DNA of 64,000 nt from Streptomyces typhae (GTDB lineage Bacteria; Actinomycetota; Actinomycetes; Streptomycetales; Streptomycetaceae), in NCBI RefSeq assembly GCF_009755605.1, contig NZ_WPNZ01000010.1:124001-188000 (forward strand), read 5' to 3'. Each line of letters starts with the position of its first letter. The first letter of the stretch is position 1. The notes beneath the pieces are model-generated. The model was given only the letters and a program-made list of their open reading frames with translations. It was not told the DNA's origin and searched no databases. This document shows positions 35,503 through 45,926 of the stretch, one piece after another. The translations under genes were made by a program, and so were the position numbers.

Positions 35503-35838
35503 TCAGATCTCGCCCCGCAGTTTGGCGAGCGCCTCCGCGAGGATGGCCTCGCCGTCCGCGTCGCTGCGCCGCTCGCGGACGTAGGCGAGATGGGTCTTGT
35601 ACGGCTCGGTGCGCGGCGGGTCCGGGGGGTTGTCCCGGTCCTGGCCTGCCGGAAAGCCGCAGCGGGGGCAGTCCCAGGTGTCGGGGACCTGCGCGTCGCT
35701 GGCGAAGCTCGGCTGCGTCTCGTGCCCGTTGGAGCACCAGAAGGAGATGCGCAGTCGCGGCGCGGACTCACCGCGCTCGGCCTCGCCCATCGGCCCCGCC
35801 CCGACCCGGCTTCCCCGGATCGCGTTGCCACTTGCCAC
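35503..35838 (-). CDS. RbpA-family RNA polymerase-binding protein
   Basis: A 111-residue protein with the RbpA architecture: N-terminal AIRGSRVGAGPMGEAERGES (compare RGSRLG of mycobacterial RbpA), a zinc-ribbon-like core (FWCSNGHE, then WDCPRCGFPAG), and a C-terminal basic linker plus sigma-interacting helix region (RTEPYKTHLAYVRERRSDAD, ILAEALAKLRGEI). RbpA binds the RNA polymerase beta subunit and principal sigma factors. The C-terminal helix differs from canonical RbpA (THWDMLLERR), so this is probably the divergent paralogue. GTG start at 35838. Confidence 0.82.
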   Translation of the reverse strand: MASGNAIRGSRVGAGPMGEAERGESAPRLRISFWCSNGHETQPSFASDAQVPDTWDCPRCGFPAGQDRDNPPDPPRTEPYKTHLAYVRERRSDADGEAILAEALAKLRGEI

Positions 35839-36089
35839 GGTCGTAACTCCCTGCGTGATGGTGCTGCCTGTGTCGAACGGCGGCTGCGCCGCGGGGTCGA
35901 CTGCCGGCTCCGCTGCGGGCGCCTCAGTCTACGTAAGGCCCAACGCGCGTCCAGTGTTGGGAGTTACACCCCACCCCGACACGCAAGCCCCATGATAAGC
36001 CGCGCACGGGGGCGCGTACTGAACATGGGGCTATGAGCGGGACAGCGAACCAAACCGCCGCCGAATTGGCAAGCGGCCCACGTCAGCTG

Positions 36090-36326
36090 TCAGTTGTTGA
36101 CCTTCATCAGGATGCCGAGCACGACGATGCTCGCGAACCACAGCAGTCCGACCACGACCGTGATCCGGTCGAGGTTGCGCTCGGCGACCGAGGAGCCGCC
36201 GACGGACGACTGCATTCCGCCACCGAACATGTCGGAAAGGCCGCCGCCCTTGCCCTTGTGCATCAGCACCAGCAGCATCAGCAGCAGGCTGAAGACGATC
36301 AGGGCGATCGAGAACCCCATAACCAC
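36090..36326 (-). CDS. secG: Preprotein translocase subunit SecG
   Basis: A 78-residue SecG with two membrane helices (GFSIALIVFSLLLMLLVLMH and ITVVVGLLWFASIVVLGILM) joined by a Gly-rich loop GKGGGLSDMFGGGMQSS. GTG 36326 gives the usual MV-GFS start; ATG 36320 is two codons in. It lies downstream of tpiA in the same direction, a standard actinomycete arrangement. Confidence 0.93.
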   Translation of the reverse strand: MVMGFSIALIVFSLLLMLLVLMHKGKGGGLSDMFGGGMQSSVGGSSVAERNLDRITVVVGLLWFASIVVLGILMKVNN

Positions 36327-36462
36327 GGCTGGACCAACTTCCTCGGATCTGAATCGACGACGGGGCCCGAAGCTCTTTCGTGAGTGCGGAACACTCAGAA
36401 TGCAAGCCTCGGACCCCGCAAGAGTACGACGTATCGCCGCTAGCGCATACTCACTGGTGACG

Positions 36463-37248
<786 letters not shown>

Positions 37249-37256
37249 GAGGGGTG

Positions 37257-38468
37257 TCAGTTCTCCAGTGCGGCGAGGCCGGGGAGCGTCTTGCCCTCGA
37301 GGTATTCGAGGGAGGCGCCGCCACCGGTCGAGATGTGGCCGAATGCGTTCTCGTCGAAGCCCAGGGTGCGCACGGCCGCGGCGGAGTCGCCGCCGCCGAC
37401 GACCGTGAAGGCCGAGGAGTCCAGAAGTGCCTGGGCGACCGCCTTGGTGCCCTCGGCGTAGTCGGGGTGCTCGAAGACGCCCATGGGGCCGTTCCAGAAG
37501 ACGGTGGCCGCGTCGGCGAGCTTGGAGGCGTAGAGCTTGCGGGTCTCGGGGCCGATGTCGAGGCCCTCCTGGTCGGCCGGGATGGCGTCCGCGGCGACCG
37601 TGGTCGGGTTGGCCGGGGCCTTCGTCCTCAGGTCCGGGAACTCACCGGCGACCAGGACGTCCGTCGGCAGGACGAACTCGACGCCCCGCTCCTCGGCGCG
37701 CTTCAAGTAGCCCTGCACGGCAGGGATCTGGTCCTCCTGGAGGAGCGAGATGCCGACCTCGTGGCCCTGCGCCTTCAGGAAGGTGTACGCCATGCCGCCG
37801 CCGATCAGGATGCGGTCGGCCTTCTCCAGGAGGTGCTCGATGACACCGAGCTTGTCGGAGACCTTGGCGCCGCCGAGAACGACCGCGTACGGCCTCTTGA
37901 CGTCCTCGGTGAGCTTCTTCAGGACACCGACCTCGGTGCTGATCAGGTGCCCGGCGTAGTGCGGCAGCCGGGCCGGCAGGTCGAACACCGAGGCGTGCTT
38001 GCGGTGCACGGCGCCGAAGCCGTCGCCCACGTAGACATCGGCCAGTTCGGCGAGCTGATCGGCGAAGGCACCGCGCTCGGCGTCGTCCTTGGCCGTCTCA
38101 CCGGCGTTGAAACGCAGGTTCTCGACGACGGCGACCTGGCCGTCGGCGAGGCCCGCGGCGGTGGCCCTGGCCGAGTCCCCCACGGTGTCGGTGGCGAAGC
38201 GGACCTCGGCCCCGAGGAGCTCACCGAGCCGGGCGGCGGCCGGGGCCAGCGAGAACGCCGGGTCCGGGGCGCCCTTGGGGCGGCCCAGGTGCGAGGCGAC
38301 GACCACGCGGGCGCCCGCGTCGGCCAGCGCCTTGACGGTGGGCACGACCGCGCGGATGCGGCCGTCGTCGGTGATGGTCGTGCCGTCGAGCGGCACGTTG
38401 AGGTCGGCGCGGACGAAGACCCGCTTGCCTGCGACACCGTCGGCGAGAAGTTCGTCGATCGTCTTCAT
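37257..38468 (-). CDS. pgk: Phosphoglycerate kinase
   Basis: A 403-residue PGK producing ATP from 1,3-bisphosphoglycerate. It shows RVFVRADLNVPLDG, ASHLGRPKG, VVENLRFNAGE, LGGAKVSDKLGV, VFWNGPMGVFE and VVGGGDSAAAV. ATG 38468 follows a short leader; the hairpin at 38515-38558 separates it from gap and may set their relative expression. Confidence 0.97.
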   Translation of the reverse strand: MKTIDELLADGVAGKRVFVRADLNVPLDGTTITDDGRIRAVVPTVKALADAGARVVVASHLGRPKGAPDPAFSLAPAAARLGELLGAEVRFATDTVGDSARATAAGLADGQVAVVENLRFNAGETAKDDAERGAFADQLAELADVYVGDGFGAVHRKHASVFDLPARLPHYAGHLISTEVGVLKKLTEDVKRPYAVVLGGAKVSDKLGVIEHLLEKADRILIGGGMAYTFLKAQGHEVGISLLQEDQIPAVQGYLKRAEERGVEFVLPTDVLVAGEFPDLRTKAPANPTTVAADAIPADQEGLDIGPETRKLYASKLADAATVFWNGPMGVFEHPDYAEGTKAVAQALLDSSAFTVVGGGDSAAAVRTLGFDENAFGHISTGGGASLEYLEGKTLPGLAALEN

Positions 38469-38514
38469 GTAATAGGACTCCGTGGCTCGGACTTCTGGAG
38501 AGGGGCTCACGCAC

Positions 38515-38558
38515 CACAGGGTCCGAACCGCGCCACCTCGCGCTGTCCGGACCCTGTG
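38515..38558 (-). terminator. Hairpin between gap and pgk
   Basis: Perfect 11-bp arms (38515-38525 and 38548-38558, CACAGGGTCCG and complement) enclose 22 nt that can pair further (GCG/CGC). No U-tract, so a partial terminator or mRNA processing/stability element between gap and pgk is likely. Confidence 0.65.
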
Positions 38559-38595
38559 CTCACATCGGGATGCCTGGCTCTGAGACGGGGACCGC

Positions 38596-39606
<1,011 letters not shown>

Positions 39607-39734
39607 GAACCGATCTCCTCGTTGGTACGCCGGTCTGAGACGCCGGCGAGATGTATGGGATGTCCCCGACCGCCTCCGACCCTACCTCTCTGAAGCCTCA
39701 TAGGTGACATCGAGCGGGGCCGGAAACGGCTCGA

Positions 39735-39766
39735 TGGCCCGTACCCCTCGGTAGGGGTACGGGCCA
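39735..39766 (-). terminator. Terminator of the M14 carboxypeptidase gene
   Basis: Perfect 14-bp stem with a 4-nt loop (39735-39748 / 39753-39766, TGGCCCGTACCCCT and complement), 28 bp past the peptidase stop and 128 bp before the gap start. Confidence 0.75.
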
Positions 39767-39794
39767 CCGGGACCCTGGTTCTGATTACGCTGTG

Positions 39795-42752
39795 TCAGCT
39801 GCGCAGATGTGTCAGGGCAGCGCCCATAAGAGCGGCCCTCTCGGCGTTTCCGGCCACGTGCTCGAACCCGAAGCCGAGCAGCACGCTGTCACGCGCCGTG
39901 ACGGCCGCGTAGGGCTTGTAGAGCTCGCCGGTGCGCACCCAGTCACCTGTGATATTGGGGCTCCCGGCCGGGGGCGGCGCGACGGCCCAGGAGCCGAGCG
40001 TCGTCTCGAACCCCTCGGTCTCGGTCGCGGTGCCGCCGACGACCAGTCGGGCGTTGTCGGCGAAGAGGCCCCTGCCGCCGTCGGAGGGGTCGGTGACCGA
40101 GCTGAGCGACACCTCGACCTTCTTGCCCGCGTACGCGCTGAGGTCGAAGGAGGCCTGCTTCCAGCCCCCGGAGGAGCCGGTGAAGCTGTTCCAGGCGCCG
40201 CTGGTGCCGCTCGCCGCGCAACTCGTCGCGGTGCGCGTCAGGTAGTGGCGCAGGAACGGGTGGGCGTTGATGAAGAAGCCGGCCGCGCACTGGGCGGGCA
40301 CGGTGGCGGACGAGCCGCCGTTGCGGTCCGCCAGCGTGGTCCAGTCGTCGGCGCCCGCGGTGTGCGCTTCGAGGAGCCCGTGGTCGAAGCCGGACTCCAT
40401 GCTCCAGTTCAGCGCGACGCGCAGCTCCGGCGCGTCGGCCGCCGTGACGCCGGTCAGGTCGAAGGTGCGGGTGAGCCGCTTGTAGTCCCGGTCGGCGTGC
40501 GTCGCGGAGGCCATGCCCTGTCCCTCGTACGGCGCGTACGGGTTGGTCAGGCCCGGGTAGGAGCCCGCCGCCGCGCTCTTGAACTGCGGGAAGTCCTTGG
40601 CGGGCAGATTGTCGGAGGTGACGGTGAAGCGGCCCGCCTTGTCGGGCGGGTTCCCGTCGGCGGCGCCGAGCGCGCCCCCGGTCCCGGCGAGCGCGCCGCT
40701 GCCCTCGAAGCTCGTCGCGCCGGGCGCGGTGAGGCGTTCGTAGGCGCCCAGGTAGTACTGCGCGAAGTCGTCGGTCAGGGCCTCGCCGAGGTTGACGTTG
40801 CCGCCGGCCCGCTCGCCGGACTCGATGAGCTTGCCGCCCTCGTTGAGGTAGGCGCGCAGGGCCAGCTGGGTGGGTGCCCCGGGCACGGGGTCGCCGGTGT
40901 AGTGCACGACCGCGCGGAAGTGCGCGAGGACGCCGAGGGGGTGCGGGACGCCCTGCTCGGCGACGTCCCAGACGGCGGCCGTCCGGCCGTTCGCCTTGAC
41001 GGCGTCGACGTACTTCTGAAGCTGGGTGGCCTTGGCGCCCTCCTCGGCGACGACGAGCGTGTCCGCCCTGGGCCGTTCGGCGACGGTGTACGTGAAGTGC
41101 GGGCTCTCGGTGCGGCCCTTCTTGGCGCGGCCGGTGAACCACACCTCGACCTCGTCGCCCGCGCGGGCGCCCTCGATCTCGGCGCGGTACTGGTCGAAGT
41201 ACAGGTTGTCCTCGCCGCCGTAGGTCTCGCCGCCCTTCCAGCGCTTGAGTTCCCCGCTCTGTGTCCGGCCGCCGTCGACGCGGTAGCGGAGCTCCTTGTC
41301 GCGTACGGACCTGCGGGCGGTGACGGCGACCTCCTGGTCACCGCCGCGCGCGTAGGAGGTGGTGAAGGAGTCGGGGGTGAAGTCGGGGGCGTCGATGCCG
41401 GTGACGGAGACCGGCTGGTCGGGGTGGAGTGCGGTCTCGGCGACGGCGAGCGCGAAGGGGACGTTCTTCGCGAACTCCTGCTGGATCAGCTTCTCGTCGT
41501 CGGGGAAGGTGAAGATGGACGCGCAGTCCTCGGGCTTCCAGGCGTCGTCGGGGTCGACGTTCGACGCGGTCTGGCAGGTGGACATCTCCGGGGTGAACAT
41601 CGCGATGCCGTTGACGTTGCCCGCGTGGCCGTCGGCCTCGCCGTTGGTGGTGTAGAGCTCGGAGGAGACCTGCGGGTGGTAGCCGGGGATCGCGGGCTTC
41701 TCGGGGGTGCCGGCGAGTGCCTTGTAGAGCACGTCGTCGGGGGTGGGCGTGGCGACCTGCCAGCCCACTCCGTAGAGGATCAGTTCGGCAGCCGAGTGGT
41801 AGTTGATCCCGTACGTGAAGCCGATGCGCTTCTGGAAGCGGTCGATCGCCTTCGTCTCGGGCTCGGACATCGCGCCGGTGCCGCGGTAGGTCTCCGAGGA
41901 GGGGTTCGGGGACGAACCCTCGTTGTCGTAGCCCCACTTGTAGGCGAAGTTGCGGTTGAGGTCCACGCCGTCGCCCGCGGCGATCCGGCCGTCGCCGTCG
42001 ATGTCGCGGAGGTTCTTGCGCCACTGCCGCTCGCCGTCGGCGGCGTGCGTGAAGTCGTAGCCGTCCGGGTTGGCGGAGAGCACGAACCACAGCTCGGTGG
42101 AGTTCACGAGCCTGGTGACGCGCTTGTCCTTGCCGTAGTTGTCCACGTAGTGGTGCAGCAGGCGGCGGGTCATCTCCGGGGTGATCCACTCACGCGCGTG
42201 CTGGTTGGACATGTACAGCGTGGCGGGCTTGGAGCCGTCCTTGGACTTCTGGGCGCCCTTGGTGAGCTTCAGCGCGAGGATGTCCTTGCCCTGGAGCGTC
42301 TTGCCGATCGAGACGACCTTGGTGATGCCGGGGTGGGCCTGCGCGGTCTTGACGATCTCCTCCTGGAGGCCGCCCTTGCCGCTGTACGGCCGGTAGACGC
42401 CGTCCCCCGCGGCCTCGACCCGTTTCGCGGCCGCCGCGGAGACCTTGTGCTCCTTCAGCGCGATGCCCCGGCGCTCGATCTTCTCGGCCTGGGCCTTCGT
42501 CAGATACAGCTCGACACGGCCGGTGCCGTGCTCGGGCGCCTGCCCGGCGAGTTCGTGTGCGTCCTGGCCCGCCGCGACCAGGATCGGGATCTGCTTCTCG
42601 GTGACCTCGGCGCGGTAGACCCGCACGGCGTCGTCACCGGCGGCCGCGGCCTTCGCCGGGTCGCTCGCCTGGGCGTGCGGTGCGGCGACGAGTCCGCCGA
42701 CGAGCAGTGCGCCGGCGGCGAGGATCGATCTCGCGCGCGCTCTTCGTCTCAT
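39795..42752 (-). CDS. Secreted zinc carboxypeptidase, M14 family, with large C-terminal region
   Basis: A 985-residue exoprotein. The signal peptide (MRRRARARSILAAGALLVGG...APHAQA) is followed by a propeptide and the M14 domain, with zinc ligands HxxE in SNQHAREWITPEM and a distal His in GINYHSAAELILYG, and substrate-binding Asn/Arg in VDLNRNFAYKWG. Roughly 500 residues follow: a DJ-1/ThuA-like segment (VVAEEGAKATQLQKYVDAV, FRAVVHYTGD) and immune-inhibitor-A-like beta domains. ATG 42752 follows a GGGGGG Shine-Dalgarno. It sits between whiA and gap as an apparent insertion in the core gene order. Confidence 0.9.
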   Translation of the reverse strand: MRRRARARSILAAGALLVGGLVAAPHAQASDPAKAAAAGDDAVRVYRAEVTEKQIPILVAAGQDAHELAGQAPEHGTGRVELYLTKAQAEKIERRGIALKEHKVSAAAAKRVEAAGDGVYRPYSGKGGLQEEIVKTAQAHPGITKVVSIGKTLQGKDILALKLTKGAQKSKDGSKPATLYMSNQHAREWITPEMTRRLLHHYVDNYGKDKRVTRLVNSTELWFVLSANPDGYDFTHAADGERQWRKNLRDIDGDGRIAAGDGVDLNRNFAYKWGYDNEGSSPNPSSETYRGTGAMSEPETKAIDRFQKRIGFTYGINYHSAAELILYGVGWQVATPTPDDVLYKALAGTPEKPAIPGYHPQVSSELYTTNGEADGHAGNVNGIAMFTPEMSTCQTASNVDPDDAWKPEDCASIFTFPDDEKLIQQEFAKNVPFALAVAETALHPDQPVSVTGIDAPDFTPDSFTTSYARGGDQEVAVTARRSVRDKELRYRVDGGRTQSGELKRWKGGETYGGEDNLYFDQYRAEIEGARAGDEVEVWFTGRAKKGRTESPHFTYTVAERPRADTLVVAEEGAKATQLQKYVDAVKANGRTAAVWDVAEQGVPHPLGVLAHFRAVVHYTGDPVPGAPTQLALRAYLNEGGKLIESGERAGGNVNLGEALTDDFAQYYLGAYERLTAPGATSFEGSGALAGTGGALGAADGNPPDKAGRFTVTSDNLPAKDFPQFKSAAAGSYPGLTNPYAPYEGQGMASATHADRDYKRLTRTFDLTGVTAADAPELRVALNWSMESGFDHGLLEAHTAGADDWTTLADRNGGSSATVPAQCAAGFFINAHPFLRHYLTRTATSCAASGTSGAWNSFTGSSGGWKQASFDLSAYAGKKVEVSLSSVTDPSDGGRGLFADNARLVVGGTATETEGFETTLGSWAVAPPPAGSPNITGDWVRTGELYKPYAAVTARDSVLLGFGFEHVAGNAERAALMGAALTHLRS

Positions 42753-42877
42753 GAGCCCCCCTTGCAGTTGTCCGGCACGGTTGTGCGCGAACGCCAGGCT
42801 TGTCACCCTTCATGATCATGTCAATACGTCGGGTGGCCGGTTCGTGGGGCGGGACGGGCGGAGCCCGGGGGCGACGA

Positions 42878-42914
42878 AGAAACCGCCGGGGCCCGTGGGG
42901 CACCGGCGGTTTCT
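42878..42914 (-). terminator. Terminator downstream of whiA
   Basis: 12-bp perfect arms (42878-42889 and 42903-42914, AGAAACCGCCGG and complement) with a 13-nt loop, 36 bp after the whiA stop; the minus-strand arm ends TTTCTTC. It should end the uvrC-rapZ-yvcK-whiA transcript. Confidence 0.75.
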
Positions 42915-42949
42915 GGGATGCGGGAGGGTCGGCCCGGCACGCGGGGGTG

Positions 42950-43939
42950 TCAGACCACCATGTTGTCGGCGAGCTCGTCGCTCAGATTGGACTCCGTCCC
43001 CGGAATGCCCAGGTCCTGCGCCCGCTTGTCGGCCATGGCGAGCAGGCGCCGGATGCGCCCGGCCACGGCGTCCTTGGTCAGCGGCGGGTCGGCGAGCGCG
43101 CCCAGCTCCTCCAGGGAGGCCTGCTTGTGCTCCATGCGCAGCCGGCCCGCGGCCGCCAGGTGCTCGGGCACCTCGTCGGCGAGGATCTCCAGGGCGCGCT
43201 GCACCCGGGCGCCCGCGGCGACGGCGGCGCGGGCCGAGCGGCGCAGGTTGGCGTCGTCGAAGTTGGCCAGGCGGTTGGCGGTGGCCCGGACCTCGCGGCG
43301 CATCCGCCGCTCCTCCCAGGCGAGCACCGACTCATGGGCGCCGAGCCGGGTGAGCAGGGCACCGATCGCGTCCCCGTCCCGGACGACGACCCGGTCCACC
43401 CCGCGCACCTCACGGGCCTTCGCGGCGATCTGCAGCCGCCGGGCCGCGCCCACCAGGGCGAGCGCCGCCTCGGGACCCGGGCAGGTCACCTCCAGGGAGG
43501 AGGAGCGGCCGGGCTCGGTCAGCGAGCCGTGCGCGAGGAACGCGCCGCGCCAGGCGGCCTCCGCGTCACAGGTGGCCCCCGACACCACCTGCGGCGGCAG
43601 ACCGCGGATGGGACGGCCGCGGCCGTCCACCAGACCGGTCTGGCGGGCCAGCTGGTCACCGCCCGCGACCACCCGTACGACGTAGCGCGAGCCGCGGCGC
43701 AGGCCGCCCGGAGCCATCACGATCAGCTCCGAACCGTGCCCGAAGATCTCCAGGATGTCCCGCTTGAGCCGCCGGGCCGCCATCGCCGTGTCCAGCTCCG
43801 CCTCGATCACGATGCGGCCGCTCACCAGGTGCAGGCCGCCTGCGAACCGCAGGATCGCCGAGACCTCTGCTTTTCTGCAGCAGGTCCGGGTGACGGGGAG
43901 CCGGGAGATCTCGTCCTTCACCGCTGCCGTCATCGCCAT
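42950..43939 (-). CDS. whiA: Sporulation regulator WhiA
   Basis: A 329-residue WhiA, which together with WhiB controls the switch from aerial growth to sporulation septation. The N-terminal homing-endonuclease-like domain opens MAMTAAVKDEISRLPVTRTC and includes AILRFAGGLHLVSGRIVIE; the C-terminal DNA-binding domain has LEELGALADPPLTKDAVAGR and IRRLLAMADKRAQDLG. ATG 43939 has GAAGGA 7 nt upstream and overlaps yvcK by 10 bp; ATG 43933 would give an ATGA overlap. Confidence 0.97.
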   Translation of the reverse strand: MAMTAAVKDEISRLPVTRTCCRKAEVSAILRFAGGLHLVSGRIVIEAELDTAMAARRLKRDILEIFGHGSELIVMAPGGLRRGSRYVVRVVAGGDQLARQTGLVDGRGRPIRGLPPQVVSGATCDAEAAWRGAFLAHGSLTEPGRSSSLEVTCPGPEAALALVGAARRLQIAAKAREVRGVDRVVVRDGDAIGALLTRLGAHESVLAWEERRMRREVRATANRLANFDDANLRRSARAAVAAGARVQRALEILADEVPEHLAAAGRLRMEHKQASLEELGALADPPLTKDAVAGRIRRLLAMADKRAQDLGIPGTESNLSDELADNMVV

Positions 43940-44946
43940 GGGCCGATCCTTCCATGCATCCGAAAAATACGGTCGTACGCGGCGGCCAGCAGCTCCGGGT
44001 CGTGCTTGGGGCTGCCGTCCTGCCGGGCCACCGGCGCCAGCTCCACCGTGGCGCCGAACCGCTTGGCGGCTTCGGTGAGGGATCCACGGTCGGGCACGGC
44101 GGCCTCGTCGGCCAGCACCACGTCCAGGGCGAGTTTAGGGGCGTGTCGGGCCAAAACCTCCAAATGACGCTGCGGAGAGAACCCCTCGGTTTCTCCGGGC
44201 TGCGGCGCGAGGTTCAGGGAGAGCACCCGGCGGGCCTTGGTCTCCGTGAGCGCGTCGAGCAGCTCGGGCACGAGCAGGTGCGGGATCACGGAGGAGAACC
44301 AGGATCCGGGGCCGAGAACCACCCAGTCGGCGTCCAGGACGGCCTCCACGGCCTCCGGGACGGCCGGCGGGTCCTGCGGGACGACGTGCACCGACTGCAC
44401 CTCGCCCGGGGTGAGCGCGACCGTGGCCTGGCCGCGGACGGTGTCCACGTCGTCGGGCCGGTCCGGGTCGTGGCCCCTGACCAGCGCCTGGAGCTCCAGC
44501 GGCACCGCGGACATGGGCAGCACCCGGCCCTGCGCGCCGAGCAGCCTGCCGACCAGGTCCAGGGCCTGGACATGGTCGCCGAGCTGCTCCCACAGGGCGA
44601 CGATCAGCAGATTGCCGACGGCGTGCTCGTGCAGGTCGCCGCGGGACTGGAAGCGGTGCTGGATGACGCGCGCCCACGTCTGGCCCCAGTCGTCGTCGCC
44701 GCAGAGCGCGGCGAGGGCCTTGCGCAGGTCGCCGGGCGGCAGCACCCCGAGCTCGGCGCGCAGCCGCCCGCTGGAGCCGCCGTCGTCGGCGACCGTCACC
44801 ACTGCGGTGAGGTCGCCGGTGATGCGGCGCAGCGCGGCGAGCGAGGCGGACAGGCCCATGCCGCCGCCGAGGGCGACGACCTTGGGCTGGGCGCCCCGCT
44901 TGCGGCCGGTGCGGTTCAGGCGGAGCACCCGGCGGTTGGGCTTCAT
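43930..44946 (-). CDS. yvcK: YvcK/CuvA-family UDP-sugar-binding regulator
   Basis: A 338-residue protein of the YvcK/CofD-like family, implicated in gluconeogenic growth and cell-wall precursor allocation. It shows VVALGGGMGLSASLAALR, VADDGGSSGRLR, HEHAVGNLLIVAL, and VVLGPGSWFSSVIPHLLVPEL. The ATG overlaps the rapZ stop (ATGA, 44943-44946). The rapZ-yvcK-whiA order is conserved across Gram-positive bacteria. Confidence 0.94.
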   Translation of the reverse strand: MKPNRRVLRLNRTGRKRGAQPKVVALGGGMGLSASLAALRRITGDLTAVVTVADDGGSSGRLRAELGVLPPGDLRKALAALCGDDDWGQTWARVIQHRFQSRGDLHEHAVGNLLIVALWEQLGDHVQALDLVGRLLGAQGRVLPMSAVPLELQALVRGHDPDRPDDVDTVRGQATVALTPGEVQSVHVVPQDPPAVPEAVEAVLDADWVVLGPGSWFSSVIPHLLVPELLDALTETKARRVLSLNLAPQPGETEGFSPQRHLEVLARHAPKLALDVVLADEAAVPDRGSLTEAAKRFGATVELAPVARQDGSPKHDPELLAAAYDRIFRMHGRIGPWR

Positions 44947-45878
44947 TCGCGCCCCATGTCCCGGTGGACGAGGACGGTCTCGATCCCGGCGGCCGTCAGG
45001 CGGGCGGCCAGCTTCTCGGACGTGGCGACGGAGCGGTGCTTGCCGCCCGTACAGCCCACGGCGATGGTCACGTACCGCTTGCCCTCGCGGCGGTAGCCCG
45101 CGGCGATCAGCTGGAGCAGTTCGGTGTAGCGGTCGAGGAACTCCTTGGCGCCGGGCTGGTTGAAGACGTACGCCGACACCTCCTCGTTGAGTCCGGTGTA
45201 CGGGCGCAGCTCGGGCACCCAGTGCGGGTTGGGCAGGAAGCGCATGTCCACGACCAGGTCGGCGTCGACCGGCAGGCCGTACTTGAAGCCGAAGGACATG
45301 ACCGTGGCCCGCAGCTCCGGCTCCTCGTCGCCCGCGAACTGGGCGTCCATCTTGGCGCGCAGCTCGTGCACGTTCAGGCTGGAGGTGTCGATGACCAGGT
45401 CGGCGTCGCCGCGCAGCTCGCGCAGGAGTTCCCGCTCGGCCGCGATGCCGTCGACGATGCGGCCGTCGCCCTGGAGCGGATGCGGGCGGCGCACCGACTC
45501 GAAGCGGCGCACCAGGGCGTCGTCCGAGGACTCCAGGAAGACGATGCGCCGGGTGACGTGCTTGGACTCCAGGTCCGCGAGGGACTGGCGCAGGTTGTCG
45601 AAGAAGCGCCGACCGCGGACGTCGACGACGACCGCGATGCGCGCGACATTGCCCTGGGACCGGGCGCCGAGCTCCACCATGGTGGGGATCAGCGCGGGCG
45701 GCAGGTTGTCCACGACGAACCAGCCGAGGTCCTCCAGGCACTTGGCCGCCGTGGAGCGGCCCGCGCCCGACATCCCGGAGATGATCACCAGCTCGGGGAT
45801 GGCCGCTTCCGCCGCCTCGCCCGGTTCGATGGTCGTGCCCGTACTCACTTGCGCTCCGTCTTCGTCGTGCTCGCTCAT
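44943..45878 (-). CDS. rapZ: RapZ/YvcJ-family nucleotide-binding protein
   Basis: A 311-residue RapZ homologue. The P-loop reads ISGMSGAGRSTAAK, with Arg in place of the Walker Lys, as I recall for Streptomyces members. Others are FVVDNLPPALIP, RIVFLESSDDALVRRFES and the C-terminal VTIAVGCTGGKHRSVATSEKL, the metabolite/RNA-binding domain. In E. coli RapZ controls glucosamine-6-phosphate synthase through small RNAs; the Streptomyces function is not established. Confidence 0.95.
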   Translation of the reverse strand: MSEHDEDGAQVSTGTTIEPGEAAEAAIPELVIISGMSGAGRSTAAKCLEDLGWFVVDNLPPALIPTMVELGARSQGNVARIAVVVDVRGRRFFDNLRQSLADLESKHVTRRIVFLESSDDALVRRFESVRRPHPLQGDGRIVDGIAAERELLRELRGDADLVIDTSSLNVHELRAKMDAQFAGDEEPELRATVMSFGFKYGLPVDADLVVDMRFLPNPHWVPELRPYTGLNEEVSAYVFNQPGAKEFLDRYTELLQLIAAGYRREGKRYVTIAVGCTGGKHRSVATSEKLAARLTAAGIETVLVHRDMGRE

Positions 45879-45926
45879 GTCTCCATCCCCCGTCGTCCGT
45901 GTGCGGCGCCCACGCGCGTGGGCGCC

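Noticed and set aside
39792..42815. Open + strand frame of about 1000 codons opposite the M14 carboxypeptidase
   Set aside because: Val/Gly/Arg-rich shadow without motifs; the minus strand has a signal peptide, zinc motifs and an RBS.
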